Below are positions 1 through 6,416 of a stretch of 20,311 bases of DNA, piece after piece. Positions within the stretch are counted from its first letter, which is position 1, and each line of letters begins with the position of its first letter. The notes under the pieces are model-generated. The model was not told where the DNA came from. It was given only the letters and a program-made list of their open reading frames with translations, and did not search any database. Both the position numbers and the translations under genes were made by a program. Source of the stretch: JBDUDR01 sp040002845 (lineage in GTDB: Bacteria; Actinomycetota; Actinomycetes; Propionibacteriales; Nocardioidaceae). The DNA lies in the NCBI GenBank assembly GCA_040002845.1, contig JBDUDR010000039.1:1-20311 (forward strand). The letters are read 5' to 3'.

Positions 1-41
1 CCGGCGGACGCGATCCCCGCCAGTACGTACCTACCACGCAT
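1..41 (-). CDS. RTX-like secreted protein, copy 1 (5' end only)
   Basis: Only the first 13 codons lie in the window. Read on the minus strand from the ATG at 41 they give M-R-G-R-Y-V-L-A-G-I-A-S-A, nearly the same as the signal-peptide start of the next three genes (for example MRSVHAMAGIASAG). The leader before it also keeps the family pattern GAGAGAxCGGGTGG, and an in-frame GTG lies three codons upstream. The rest, which should carry the calcium-binding repeats, is off the left edge. It is therefore the fourth visible member of the tandem array. The product is inferred from the paralogues, because no repeat is visible here. Confidence 0.7.
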   Translation of the reverse strand, partial: MRGRYVLAGIASA

Positions 42-92
42 GTTTTCCACCCGGTCTCTCTAGGCCTTGACCTTAAACGACCCGCTTCGAGT

Positions 93-125
93 CCCCTACG
101 CTCCCAGACCGGACGCCAAACCGCC
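93..125 (-). promoter_or_regulatory. Degenerate promoter block of RTX copy 1
   Basis: On the minus strand, TTTGGCGTCC is followed after a spacer by TAGGGGACTCG and then the conserved GGGTCGTTTA leader. The other copies read TTGGCGTC, then TATGGGACTCG. The palindrome arm seen upstream of copies 2 and 3 is lost here. The -10-like element is about 52 bp before the start codon, as in the paralogues. Homology between copies is the main evidence, and the promoter itself has not been tested. Confidence 0.35.
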
Positions 126-365
126 ATGCCGCGGCACGCACACAAGCCGGCTACTGGGCTCTATGTTCCATCTTTGATCATGGACGACATGCAGCCGATC
201 GGGCCGACCAGACGCTACGTGATCGTCTGCCACGACGTCCGCAGGATCCAGGTGGACGCCGAAGCGATGTGGCCAGGCCGGGTCGTGCCTCGAGTTCTGG
301 GCAACCGTGGATGTCATCGGTCCCGACAGGTCTGCGTCAGGCGGATCGCTGGGGAACCCCAACAC
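126..365. other. Unrecognised insert in the copy 1 leader
   Basis: This stretch has no counterpart in the leaders of copies 2 to 4. It is flanked by two copies of GACGCCAA (112-119 and 368-375), which is part of the conserved promoter box. Open frames exist on both strands, but none has a ribosome binding site or a recognisable protein. I see no terminal inverted repeats. It may be a small insertion or the scar of a rearrangement. Confidence 0.35.
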
Positions 366-391
366 ACGACGCCAACCGTGTTTGTTGAGAG
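366..391 (-). promoter_or_regulatory. Orphan copy of the RTX promoter box
   Basis: The plus strand reads CGACGCCAACC, then GTGTT, then TGTTGAGA. This matches the conserved box CGACGCCAACC-CGATT-GGTTGAGA upstream of copies 2 and 3, including the CAACC-N5-KGTTG inverted repeat (373-387). No RTX gene start and no -10-like element follow it, so it looks like a box cut off from its gene by the 126-365 segment. Confidence 0.4.
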
Positions 392-395
392 TGCG

Positions 396-464
396 ATGCT
401 CACGCCGGCCGAGATCGAGCAGAACTACTACGCTGCCCTCAAGCCGCAGGCACAGCCCGTTTGA
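396..464 (+). pseudogene. 3' remnant of an IS3-family transposase
   Basis: The 22 codons before the TGA at 462-464 read MLTPAEIEQNYYAALKPQAQ followed by PV. IS3-type OrfB transposases of actinobacteria end in a very similar way (an MLTPAE-x-E motif, then YYAAL-type residues and a QPV-like tail). The preceding residues E-S-A may be the tail of the usual HS-x-L-G stretch. Everything upstream, including the DDE catalytic core, is absent, so this is a dead fragment. It lies between the orphan promoter box and the terminator of RTX copy 2. The family assignment rests on recalled similarity of a short tail. Confidence 0.5.
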
Positions 465-471
465 GGGCGGC
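432..471. repeat. 11-bp inverted repeat at the transposase tail
   Basis: GCTGCCCTCAA (432-442) pairs with TTGAGGGCGGC (461-471) with a single G-U pair. It spans the last codons and stop of the transposase remnant. It has no T-run on the plus strand, so a terminator role is unlikely in that direction. It probably came in with the element. Confidence 0.4.
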
Positions 472-489
472 AAAAAAACCGTGACGGTT
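472..489 (-). terminator. Terminator candidate of RTX copy 2
   Basis: On the minus strand, about 35 bp after the copy 2 stop codon, AACCG-TCA-CGGTT forms a short hairpin followed directly by further T residues (seven T in the run in total). The flank between stop codon and hairpin is shared with the downstream flanks of copies 3 and 4. The hairpin is much shorter than the 13- and 16-bp stems of those copies, which suggests that the element remnant next to it replaced part of the original. Confidence 0.5.
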
Positions 490-525
490 CAGCGACCAGG
501 GCCAGTGTCCCTCAACCAGACCAGC

Positions 526-1161
526 TCACTTAGCAGCAGGCGGTCTCGCGAAGAGGTGGGAGCCCAGCTGCGGCAGGCCCCGGACGCCGGGCGACTGCTC
601 GACATGGACATCTTCACAGTCGGCCGCAACAGTGTTCACGCGGGTGGCAGCCCAGACGACATCATGGCCGGGTCCACAGTGAACGGTGTCTCGAGTTCGG
701 TCCTTTCTTAGGAAAACGCTGTCGTTTCCTAGCCCGCCGTAAATCGTGTCTACGCCCGGCCCGTCGTCGTAGAAATCCGCCATCGTGCCGCCGAAGAGCA
801 CATCGGAGCCGGGGCCACCAGTGATGCTGTCCCTGCCGGCGCCGCCGTAGATGGTGTTGGCACCTTGACCGCCACCGAGGTAGTCAAGTTGGGGGCCGCC
901 GCGGATGATGTCGTCACCGCGACCCGCGTGGACCTGGTCGTGACCCGACCCTCCGAAGATGTGATCCGGGCCGGCCAACGCGTAAACCAGGTCGTCCCCG
1001 CCGAAACCTCGGATCGTGTCCGAGAACGGGGTCCCTCCCAGGTGGTCGTCGCCGCCGGTGCCGTTTATCACGTCCCTTGCGCTGGCCGGGGCCGTCAGCA
1101 CCAGACTTGCCGCCACCAACCCGGCGGATGCGATCCCCGCAATCACGTGCACACCACTCAT
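526..1161 (-). CDS. Secreted RTX/calcium-binding repeat protein, copy 2
   Basis: A 211-aa protein. The signal peptide (about residues 1-28: MSGVHVIAGIASAG, then an Ala-rich stretch ending ASA) predicts export. Residues about 32-150 hold repeated GGxGxD-type nonapeptides, the hemolysin-type calcium-binding (RTX) beta-roll signature, for example GGDDHLGG, GFGGDD, GGSGHD, AGRGDD and GGPGSD. The tail has two cysteines (VHCGPGHD and AADCED) that may form a disulfide. There is no enzymatic domain. Such small proteins bind Ca2+ outside the cell, but the specific role is unknown. The ATG at 1161 is chosen because copies 1 to 4 all keep it. An in-frame GTG at 1170, better spaced after GGAGAG, is an alternative in copies 1 to 3 but is lost in copy 4. 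Confidence 0.85.
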   Translation of the reverse strand: MSGVHVIAGIASAGLVAASLVLTAPASARDVINGTGGDDHLGGTPFSDTIRGFGGDDLVYALAGPDHIFGGSGHDQVHAGRGDDIIRGGPQLDYLGGGQGANTIYGGAGRDSITGGPGSDVLFGGTMADFYDDGPGVDTIYGGLGNDSVFLRKDRTRDTVHCGPGHDVVWAATRVNTVAADCEDVHVEQSPGVRGLPQLGSHLFARPPAAK

Positions 1162-1217
1162 TGTCCCCACCCGATCTCTCCAGGACCTTCGCCCCGTAAA
1201 CGACCCGCCTATCGAGT

Positions 1218-1256
1218 CCCATACCCGCTTAGACGAGACGCCAACCCGATTGGTTG
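1218..1256 (-). promoter_or_regulatory. Conserved promoter block of RTX copy 2
   Basis: On the minus strand, GTTGGC, 16 bp and TATGGG form a plausible -35/-10 pair about 57 bp before the ATG. Overlapping the -35 is an inverted repeat, CAACC-AATCG-GGTTG (1242-1256), a likely operator or activator site. The same arrangement stands before copy 3, and a partly broken one before copy 4. The support is conservation between paralogues. Confidence 0.45.
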
Positions 1257-1394
1257 AGACCGGGATCAAAAACCTTGCCGGAGTCTGCCACCAGGTCATC
1301 AAGTTCACGCTTCGCATGCGCCACTCCTACACAGACGCGTACCCGCTCGATGTGACCAAAGTGGTGGCCCGCAGATTCCGCCAGCGAAAGAACG

Positions 1395-1438
1395 ACAGAA
1401 CCGCCCGCCCCGGCGAGAATCGGGCCGGGCGGTTCTGT
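1395..1438 (-). terminator. Terminator of RTX copy 3
   Basis: A perfect 13-bp inverted repeat: ACAGAACCGCCCG (1395-1407) and CGGGCGGTTCTGT (1426-1438). It lies about 50 bp past the stop of copy 3 on the minus strand and is followed by CGTTCTTTCG, a weak T-rich tail. The loop shares GAGAATCGGG with the terminator of copy 4, so the two are duplicates. Confidence 0.75.
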
Positions 1439-1489
1439 TGCTTCACATCAGCGACCTGGCCCGTGTCCCCCACCTAAGCGCCGACCGGC

Positions 1490-2122
1490 TCAGCCGCAGC
1501 GCGCCTCACGAAGCGGCGGGAGCACCCGCTGAGGCAGCACCCGGCAGCTGTACCGCTCGACATGCACCTCTTCACAGTCGCCGGCAATTGTGTTCTCGCT
1601 GGTGGCACCCCAGACTTGATCCTTGCCGGATCCGCAGGTCACGGCGTCGGGAGTTCCGTCCTTTGTCAGGTTGACTCTGTCGCCTCCAAGCCCCCCGTAG
1701 ATGGTGTCTGTCCCGCGGCCGTCGACAATGAAGAATTCCCCCATCGTCCCGCCGAAGATCACGTCGGAGCCGGCGTCCCCATAGATCGTCTCGCCTCCGG
1801 CACCGCCGTAGATGGTGTCGTCACCTACACCGCCGCCGAGCCAGTCACCTTGGATGCCGCCGCGGATGGTGTCGTCACCGCGACCCGCGACGACATTGTC
1901 GTGACCCGACCCGACGCTGATGAGATCCGCGCCGGCCAACGCGTAAACATGGTCGTTCCCGCCGAAACCTCGGATCGTGTCCGAGGACAGGGTCCCTCGC
2001 AGATGGTCGTCGCCACCGGTGCCGTTCACCGTGTTCATCGCGCTGGCCGGAGCCCCCATCACCAGACTCGCCGCCAACAACCCGGCAGACGCGATCCCCG
2101 CCATTGCATGCACACTACGCAT
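1490..2122 (-). CDS. Secreted RTX/calcium-binding repeat protein, copy 3
   Basis: A 210-aa paralogue of the neighbouring genes. The signal peptide (MRSVHAMAGIASAG through the ASA at about residue 27) is followed by NTVNGTGGDD and a run of RTX nonapeptides (GFGGND, GSGHD, AGRGDD, GVGDD, GGAGGE, GDAGSD, GGLGGD). The tail keeps the cysteine pair (VTCGSGKD and AGDCEE). It probably forms a small extracellular Ca2+-stabilised beta-roll, and its substrate or partner is unknown. The start is the ATG shared by all copies. A GTG at 2131 (giving MGTMRS) with GAGATTGGGTGGGG before it is possible. The C-terminal 15 residues after HVE differ completely from the other copies. Confidence 0.85.
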   Translation of the reverse strand: MRSVHAMAGIASAGLLAASLVMGAPASAMNTVNGTGGDDHLRGTLSSDTIRGFGGNDHVYALAGADLISVGSGHDNVVAGRGDDTIRGGIQGDWLGGGVGDDTIYGGAGGETIYGDAGSDVIFGGTMGEFFIVDGRGTDTIYGGLGGDRVNLTKDGTPDAVTCGSGKDQVWGATSENTIAGDCEEVHVERYSCRVLPQRVLPPLREARCG

Positions 2123-2175
2123 TGTCCCCACCCAATCTCTTTAGGCCTTCGCCCCGTAAACGACCCTCTTTGAGT

Positions 2176-2214
2176 CCCATACCTGCTTAGACGCGACGCC
2201 AACCCGATTGGTTG
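2176..2214 (-). promoter_or_regulatory. Conserved promoter block of RTX copy 3
   Basis: It reads GTTGGC, 16 bp, then TATGGG on the minus strand, about 54 bp before the ATG. The inverted repeat CAACC-AATCG-GGTTG (2200-2214) overlaps the -35-like element. It is nearly identical to the copy 2 block. Confidence 0.45.
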
Positions 2215-2404
2215 AGACCGGAATCAAAACCTTGCCGAGTCCACCACCAAGGCAGCGGTCGTGGCCTCGGGCGCCACGCTCCCACGACCGCGCGTCTGCT
2301 CGATGTGACCAAGGTGGTTGCCGCCAAGTTCCGGCAGCCGACGCGATGACGGTTCGACGACGCTGCCGTGCCCGCACCGAGCGGATTCGGCAACCGGCAA
2401 TGGC

Positions 2405-2450
2405 AGCGAACCGCCCGCCCTTGTGAGAATCGGGGGGCGGGCGGTTCGCT
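2405..2450 (-). terminator. Terminator of RTX copy 4
   Basis: A perfect 16-bp inverted repeat: AGCGAACCGCCCGCCC (2405-2420) and GGGCGGGCGGTTCGCT (2435-2450), with a 14-nt loop. It lies about 70 bp after the stop of copy 4 on the minus strand. There is no good T-run, as is common in high-GC actinobacteria. Stem and loop are homologous to the copy 3 terminator. Confidence 0.75.
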
Positions 2451-2517
2451 TGCCCTCACATCAGCGACCAGGGCCGTGCCCCTGCCTTCATCCCAGACCA
2501 GGTCGGCAGCGGGCGGC

Positions 2518-3138
2518 CTAGCGAAGGCGGGGGCCCCGCTGCGGCTGCTGCTGGACATGGACCTCTTCACAGTCGGCGGCAACGCTGTTTCCGCTGGTGG
2601 CACCCCAGACGACATCATGGCCTGCGCCGCAGGTCACGGTGTCGGGAGTGCCGTCCTTTTGCAGGCGGATGGTGTCGTTTCCCAGCCCGCCGTGAATCGC
2701 GTCTGCCCCCCCACCGTCGAAGATCTCGTCCGCCATCGCCCCGCCGAAGATCACGTCGGAGCCGGTGGAGTTGAGCACCCCGGGCGCGTCGTTTCCCCCG
2801 ATCCTGTCCCTTCCGGCGCCGCCGTAGGTGGCGTCGTCACCTTGACCGCTGATGAGCAAGTCCTGTTGGATGCCGCCGCGGATGGTGTCGTCGCCGCGAC
2901 CCGCGAAAACCACGTCGAACCCCGACCCGCCGCGGATGAGATCCGCGCCCGCCAAAGCGTGGACCCGGTCGTCCCCGGCGAAGCCGCGGATGGTGTCCGA
3001 GGACGGGGTCCCTCGCAGGTGGTCGTCGCCACCGCTGCCGTTCACCGTGTCCTTCGCGCTGGCCGGAGCCCGCATCACCAGACTTGCCGTCACCAACCCG
3101 GCGGACGCGATCCCCACCATTGCGTACGTTCTACGCAT
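2518..3138 (-). CDS. Secreted RTX/calcium-binding repeat protein, copy 4
   Basis: A 206-aa member of the array and the one farthest upstream. The signal peptide MRRTYAMVGIASAG ends at about residue 28 (APASA). RTX nonapeptides follow (GSGGDD, GFAGDD, GGSGFD, AGRGDD, GQGDD, GGAGRD, GSTGSD, GGLGND). Residues GGNDAPGVLN form an insertion absent from copies 2 and 3. The tail has the paired cysteines (VTCGAGHD and AADCEE). The ATG at 3138 is the only sensible start, because the GTG present in copies 1 to 3 is CTG here. A Ca2+-binding extracellular role is inferred from the family, and the exact function is unknown. Confidence 0.85.
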   Translation of the reverse strand: MRRTYAMVGIASAGLVTASLVMRAPASAKDTVNGSGGDDHLRGTPSSDTIRGFAGDDRVHALAGADLIRGGSGFDVVFAGRGDDTIRGGIQQDLLISGQGDDATYGGAGRDRIGGNDAPGVLNSTGSDVIFGGAMADEIFDGGGADAIHGGLGNDTIRLQKDGTPDTVTCGAGHDVVWGATSGNSVAADCEEVHVQQQPQRGPRLR

Positions 3139-3195
3139 TTGTCGCCAGCCAATCTCTCTGGGCAATTGGCCCGCACAAAGCAACCCGCTTCGAGT

Positions 3196-3234
3196 CTCAT
3201 ACCCGCTTAGACGCGGCGCCAACCCGATTGCCAG
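3196..3234 (-). promoter_or_regulatory. Promoter block of RTX copy 4, operator half lost
   Basis: GTTGGC, 16 bp and TATGAG lie about 58 bp before the ATG. The inverted repeat has decayed: the CAACC arm on the plus strand is intact, but the GGTTG arm reads GCCAG. If the palindrome is a regulator site, copy 4 should respond differently from copies 2 and 3. Confidence 0.4.
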
Positions 3235-3378
3235 AGACCGGGATCAAGAAACCTTGCTGAGCACATCGGGCGCTCCGACAATCTGTCCGCTCGTGATCCG
3301 CCCGCGGCGCGACGAGGAGTGCCAGACCGCCCTGCTCATCATCGGGTTCTTCGTGACAGCAGTGTTGCTGGTCGGGGC

Positions 3379-5370
3379 TCAGCGGTAGCGGCGAGCGACG
3401 GTCGCATGTTCTGACGGTCCCGGCGTCCACGGCGCGATCCAGGGTCCGGTGCCCTCGGAGAAGTCGATGATCCCCTCTTCCAGCCAGGTGAAAGTACCTC
3501 CGAGCACGCGGTCGGCGATCCCCTGGTCGACATCGTCGGTGTTGCGCCAGAGTCGCTCGAACAACTCATCGACACGAACCCGCGACTGCGCGCAGAACGC
3601 GTCGGCCAGCTCGTACGCCGACTCGCCCTTGGCTGTGTCCTTGACCCGCAGCATCTCCGCCCGTGAACAGGCGGCGGCCATCGCGAAGAGCTCCGCGCCG
3701 ATGTCGACGATGCGCGCCAGGAAGCCCTGTCGGTGCTCGAGCTTGGCCTGCCACCGGCTCATGCCATAGAACGTCTGCCTGGCCAGCTTGCGGGAGGACC
3801 GCTCGATGTAACGGAGGTGCTTCGCGAGTGGCCCGAACTCGCTGTACGAGGTGGGAACCGTACCCTTCCCCGTGACCAGCTGAGGCAACCACTTCGCGTA
3901 GAAGCCGCTGGCCTTGACGGCGGCCCTGGCCTTGGTCGGCAAGTCGGCGTCGACAGAAGCGAGCTCGCCGGCGGCCGACAGGTGTGCGTCCACCGCCTCG
4001 CGGGCGATCAGCAGGTGCATGATCTCGGTGGAGCCTTCGAAGATGCGATTGATCCGTAGGTCGCGCAGGATCTGCTCGGCCGGCACCGCCCGCTCGCCTC
4101 GCGCGGCCAGCGAGTCGGCAGTCTCGTAGCCCCGGCCGCCGCGGATCTGGACCAGTTCGTCTGCGATCAACCAGGCCATCTCGCTGGCCCACAACTTTGC
4201 CAGCGCCGCCTCGATCCGGATGTCCTTGGTGCCCGCGTCGGCCAGCTCTGAGGAGAGGTCGAGGACTGCCTCCAGCGCGAAGGTCGTGGCGGCCATGAAG
4301 GACAGCTTCTGAGCAACCGCGGCGTGCTGCCCGAGCGGGCGACCCCACTGGACCCGTTCCGCGGACCACTCGCGGGCGATCTTCAGGCACCATTTTCCGG
4401 CTGCTGCGCACACTGCCGGGATCGAGAGCCGGCCGGTGTTGAGCGTGGACAGGGCGATCTTGAGCCCCTCACCCTCCCGTCCAAGGCGGTTCTCGACCGG
4501 GATGCGCACCTGATGGAAGCGGGTGAGGCCGTTCTCGATGCCCTTCAGACCCATGAATGAGTTGCGCTTCTCGACCGTGATGCCGGGGGAGTCGGCCTCG
4601 ACGACGAACGCACTGATGCCGCCTCTGCCTCCATCGTGTTTGGGCACCCGGGCCATCACGACCAGCAGCTCCGCGACAACCCCGTTCGTGGTCCACAGCT
4701 TCAGCCCGTCGAGCAGGTAAGCAGAGCCGTCCTCGGTCGGTGTGGCGGTCGAGGCGAGCCGGGCAGGGTCAGAACCCACATCGGGCTCGGTCAGGAGGAA
4801 GGCGGTGATGGCGCCTTCAGCGCAGCGGGGGAGGAACGCCTCCTTCTGCTCCCGAGTGCCGAACATCTTGACCGGCTCGGGGACTCCGATGGACTGATGT
4901 GCCGATGCGAGCGTCCCGATGCTCGGGTGGACGGAGCCGAGCAGCATGAGCGCCTTGCCGTAGTACGACATCGACAGGGCGAGACCGCCGTACTCCAGCG
5001 GAATCTTCATCCCGAAGACACCGAGCTCGGCAAATCCCTTGATGTAGTCGTCGGGGATCTTGGACTCGCGCTCGATCACACCTCCGTCGAGGGTCTCGCA
5101 GTATGCCCGCAGCTTGGCCAGGAACTCTTCTCCCCGGGCGATGTCGTCGGGCGCGCCCTGCGGGTGCGGGTGGATCAGCGACAGGTCGAACCTGCCCAGG
5201 TAGAGCCCCTTGGCGAAGCTCGGTCGGGTCCATTCGCTCTCCCGGGCTGCCTCCGCGATCGCGCGGGCCTCGCGTTCGGTGACGTCTCGCTTGACGGCGT
5301 CGCCCCCGGAGGGTGCCGGCTCGCCCGGCCCGCTCGTCGCTGCTGCCTCATCGGTCACGTTGGCGCTCAC
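3379..5370 (-). CDS. Acyl-CoA dehydrogenase, VLCAD/ACAD9-like
   Basis: A 663-aa FAD-dependent acyl-CoA dehydrogenase that introduces the alpha-beta double bond in the first step of fatty-acid beta-oxidation. The N-terminal helical domain (about 80-185) is followed by the beta-domain with FLLTEPDVGSDPA (191-203) and LWTTNG (225-230), then the C-terminal helical domain with GGRGYE (411-416). RINRIFEGSTEIMHLLIAR (439-457) contains E445, the likely catalytic base. The extra ~180-residue C-terminal domain and the overall length fit the VLCAD/ACAD9 branch rather than the ~380-aa short- and medium-chain enzymes. The start is a GTG at 5370 with AAAGGGA 7 nt upstream. Chain-length preference cannot be read from the sequence. 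It is a single gene with its own promoter region. Confidence 0.93.
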   Translation of the reverse strand: MSANVTDEAAATSGPGEPAPSGGDAVKRDVTEREARAIAEAARESEWTRPSFAKGLYLGRFDLSLIHPHPQGAPDDIARGEEFLAKLRAYCETLDGGVIERESKIPDDYIKGFAELGVFGMKIPLEYGGLALSMSYYGKALMLLGSVHPSIGTLASAHQSIGVPEPVKMFGTREQKEAFLPRCAEGAITAFLLTEPDVGSDPARLASTATPTEDGSAYLLDGLKLWTTNGVVAELLVVMARVPKHDGGRGGISAFVVEADSPGITVEKRNSFMGLKGIENGLTRFHQVRIPVENRLGREGEGLKIALSTLNTGRLSIPAVCAAAGKWCLKIAREWSAERVQWGRPLGQHAAVAQKLSFMAATTFALEAVLDLSSELADAGTKDIRIEAALAKLWASEMAWLIADELVQIRGGRGYETADSLAARGERAVPAEQILRDLRINRIFEGSTEIMHLLIAREAVDAHLSAAGELASVDADLPTKARAAVKASGFYAKWLPQLVTGKGTVPTSYSEFGPLAKHLRYIERSSRKLARQTFYGMSRWQAKLEHRQGFLARIVDIGAELFAMAAACSRAEMLRVKDTAKGESAYELADAFCAQSRVRVDELFERLWRNTDDVDQGIADRVLGGTFTWLEEGIIDFSEGTGPWIAPWTPGPSEHATVARRYR

Positions 5371-5428
5371 GTCCGTGTCCCTTTCTGGTCGCTACGAGCG
5401 ATGCCCGGTCCAGAAGTCTCTCCCCTGC

Positions 5429-5444
5429 ATGTTACCCCTGGGTA
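5429..5444 (-). promoter_or_regulatory. Promoter and operator candidate of the acyl-CoA dehydrogenase
   Basis: TACCCCTGGGTA (5433-5444) is a perfect 12-bp palindrome about 63 bp upstream of the GTG start. It overlaps TAACAT (minus strand, 5434-5429), a good TAN3T -10 element. A palindrome on the -10 suggests repression, as by a TetR-type fatty-acid regulator. The regulator is not in this window. Confidence 0.4.
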
Positions 5445-5618
5445 GCCTCTGGTGGGCGGGCGCCGCCGCCGGTTGTCCACCGCCGCAGCAGGCGATGCGT
5501 TGAACCCGGGAACGCTCCCGATCGTGTAATGAGTGGATGTCCCGTAGACCTGTGGCGGAGTCCGCATGACCCACTACCCGAAATCACCCATCTGGAGACT
5601 GCAAAGGCGGCGATCGAA

Positions 5619-5753
5619 ATGACAGGCCTGACTCAGAGACCGGGGACCAAGCTCTGGCTCATCGCGGCGGGCATAGCGGTCGTGGTGATCGTGATCGTCC
5701 TGATTGCGGCATACGGCGGCGGGGGAAGCGGCGGTGGGGGCGGCGGCTACTGA
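5619..5753 (+). CDS. Small membrane peptide with poly-Gly tail
   Basis: A 44-aa protein with a short polar N-terminus (MTGLTQRPGTK), one strongly hydrophobic helix (LWLIAAGIAVVVIVIVLIAA, residues 12-31) and a tail, YGGGGSGGGGGGY. Such single-pass peptides are widespread in actinobacteria and mostly uncharacterised. The ATG at 5619 is preceded by AAAGGCGG at 8 nt. A longer in-frame reading exists upstream but looks non-coding. It is not a known family that I can name. Confidence 0.55.
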   Translation: MTGLTQRPGTKLWLIAAGIAVVVIVIVLIAAYGGGGSGGGGGGY

Positions 5754-5800
5754 GCCCATCCGGGCCGCTCACCGGCTTCAGCATGGAGCGGGAACACGTC

Positions 5801-5806
5801 TAGAGT
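5801..5806 (+). promoter_or_regulatory. -10 element for a probable leaderless transcript
   Basis: TAGAGT ends 8 nt before the ATG at 5815, which would place the transcription start at or next to the start codon. There is no ribosome binding site in this interval. This spacing is typical of leaderless actinobacterial genes. Confidence 0.4.
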
Positions 5807-5814
5807 TCGTGCCC

Positions 5815-6039
5815 ATGGCAGAGATTGTGCTGCGCGTTCGCCTCGTAGACGGTGTGCATCTCGACGTCACGTATGAGGAACCCGACGCTGTTGACGTCGA
5901 TGAGGTTGTCGAGCACGCCATCGCGACGCTTGCAAACAGCTCCGGTGTGCTTCGCAGCCGACATGGAGACCGGCTCATCGTCCTGTACGGCCGAGGGGTT
6001 GCCGCGCTCGAGGTAGCGCCGCGAGGCGCGGTCCTGTGA
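5815..6039 (+). CDS. Hypothetical 74-aa protein
   Basis: The sequence starts MAEIVLRVRLVDGVHLDVTY and continues with an acidic stretch (EEPDAVDVDEVVEH), then HGDRLIVLYGRGVAALEVAPRG. The pattern of beta strands around one helix suggests a small soluble alpha/beta fold. I do not recognise a family, and there is no signal peptide, Cys or catalytic motif. It lies 12 bp before the YjbR/MmcQ gene on the same strand, so the two may be co-transcribed. The codon use looks normal for the region. Confidence 0.65.
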   Translation: MAEIVLRVRLVDGVHLDVTYEEPDAVDVDEVVEHAIATLANSSGVLRSRHGDRLIVLYGRGVAALEVAPRGAVL

Positions 6040-6051
6040 CGGGGTAGCCGG

Positions 6052-6393
6052 ATGGTGACCACCGAACAGGTACGGCGCGTGGCGTTGTCCTTGCCACGGA
6101 CGACAGAGGGCTTGGTGCGGGACTCGGTGAAGTTCCGAGTCGGCAGGATCGTCTACCTTGCGATCTCTCCGGATGAGACAACGATGGGCTTCGGCTTTCC
6201 CAAGGAGGAGCGTGCTGCACTTGTCGCCGCGGAGCCGGACAAGTTCCGGATGCCACTCAAGTCCGATGAACGGTACAACTGGGTGCGGGTTTTGCTGCCC
6301 GCGATCGATGAGACGGAGATGCGGGAACTGGTCGTTGACGCTTGGCGGATGGTCGTGCCGAAGCGGATCGCCGACTCGTTCGAGACGCCGTGA
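6052..6393 (+). CDS. YjbR/MmcQ family protein
   Basis: A 113-aa protein with the YjbR/MmcQ (CyaY-like) fold pattern: an N-terminal helix with VRRVALSLPRTTEG, then VKFRVGRIVYLAIS, a central RAALVAAEPDKFRM and the family's closing NWVRVLLPAIDETEMRELV followed by DAWRMVVPKRI. Members are small proteins proposed to bind DNA, but biochemical function is poorly established. The start ATG at 6052 is 12 bp after the preceding stop, with GGGG about 8 nt upstream. Confidence 0.85.
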   Translation: MVTTEQVRRVALSLPRTTEGLVRDSVKFRVGRIVYLAISPDETTMGFGFPKEERAALVAAEPDKFRMPLKSDERYNWVRVLLPAIDETEMRELVVDAWRMVVPKRIADSFETP

Positions 6394-6416
6394 GGCGGAG
6401 CCCTCACACGGCGCGG

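Larger units (their letters stand above)
1162..1489. other. Intergenic region between RTX copies 2 and 3
   Basis: It holds the leader and promoter block of copy 2 (next to 1161) and the terminator of copy 3 (1395-1438). Between them lies about 140 bp that is only partly conserved with the neighbouring unit. I see no gene here, and the open frames are shadows. Confidence 0.6.
2123..2517. other. Intergenic region between RTX copies 3 and 4
   Basis: It holds the leader and promoter block of copy 3 and the terminator of copy 4 (2405-2450). The middle, about 2240-2400, has no recognisable gene. Part of it (for example ACCAAGGTGGTTGCC at about 2307) resembles the matching segment at about 1356 between copies 2 and 3, which confirms that the duplication includes non-coding DNA. 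Confidence 0.6.

Noticed and set aside
2368..3210. 280-codon plus-strand open frame across RTX copy 4
   Set aside because: Similar antisense frames appear over each RTX copy because the Gly/Asp repeats give open complements. The minus strand has the signal peptide and repeats.
3293..3388. 31-codon plus-strand frame ending in a membrane-like helix (LLIIGFFVTAVLLVG)
   Set aside because: It has no ribosome binding site or promoter and overlaps the 3' end of the acyl-CoA dehydrogenase. The hydrophobic run alone is not enough.
4636..5445. 269-codon plus-strand open frame opposite the acyl-CoA dehydrogenase
   Set aside because: It is entirely antisense to a strongly supported gene, and its composition is that of a GC-rich shadow frame with no domain.
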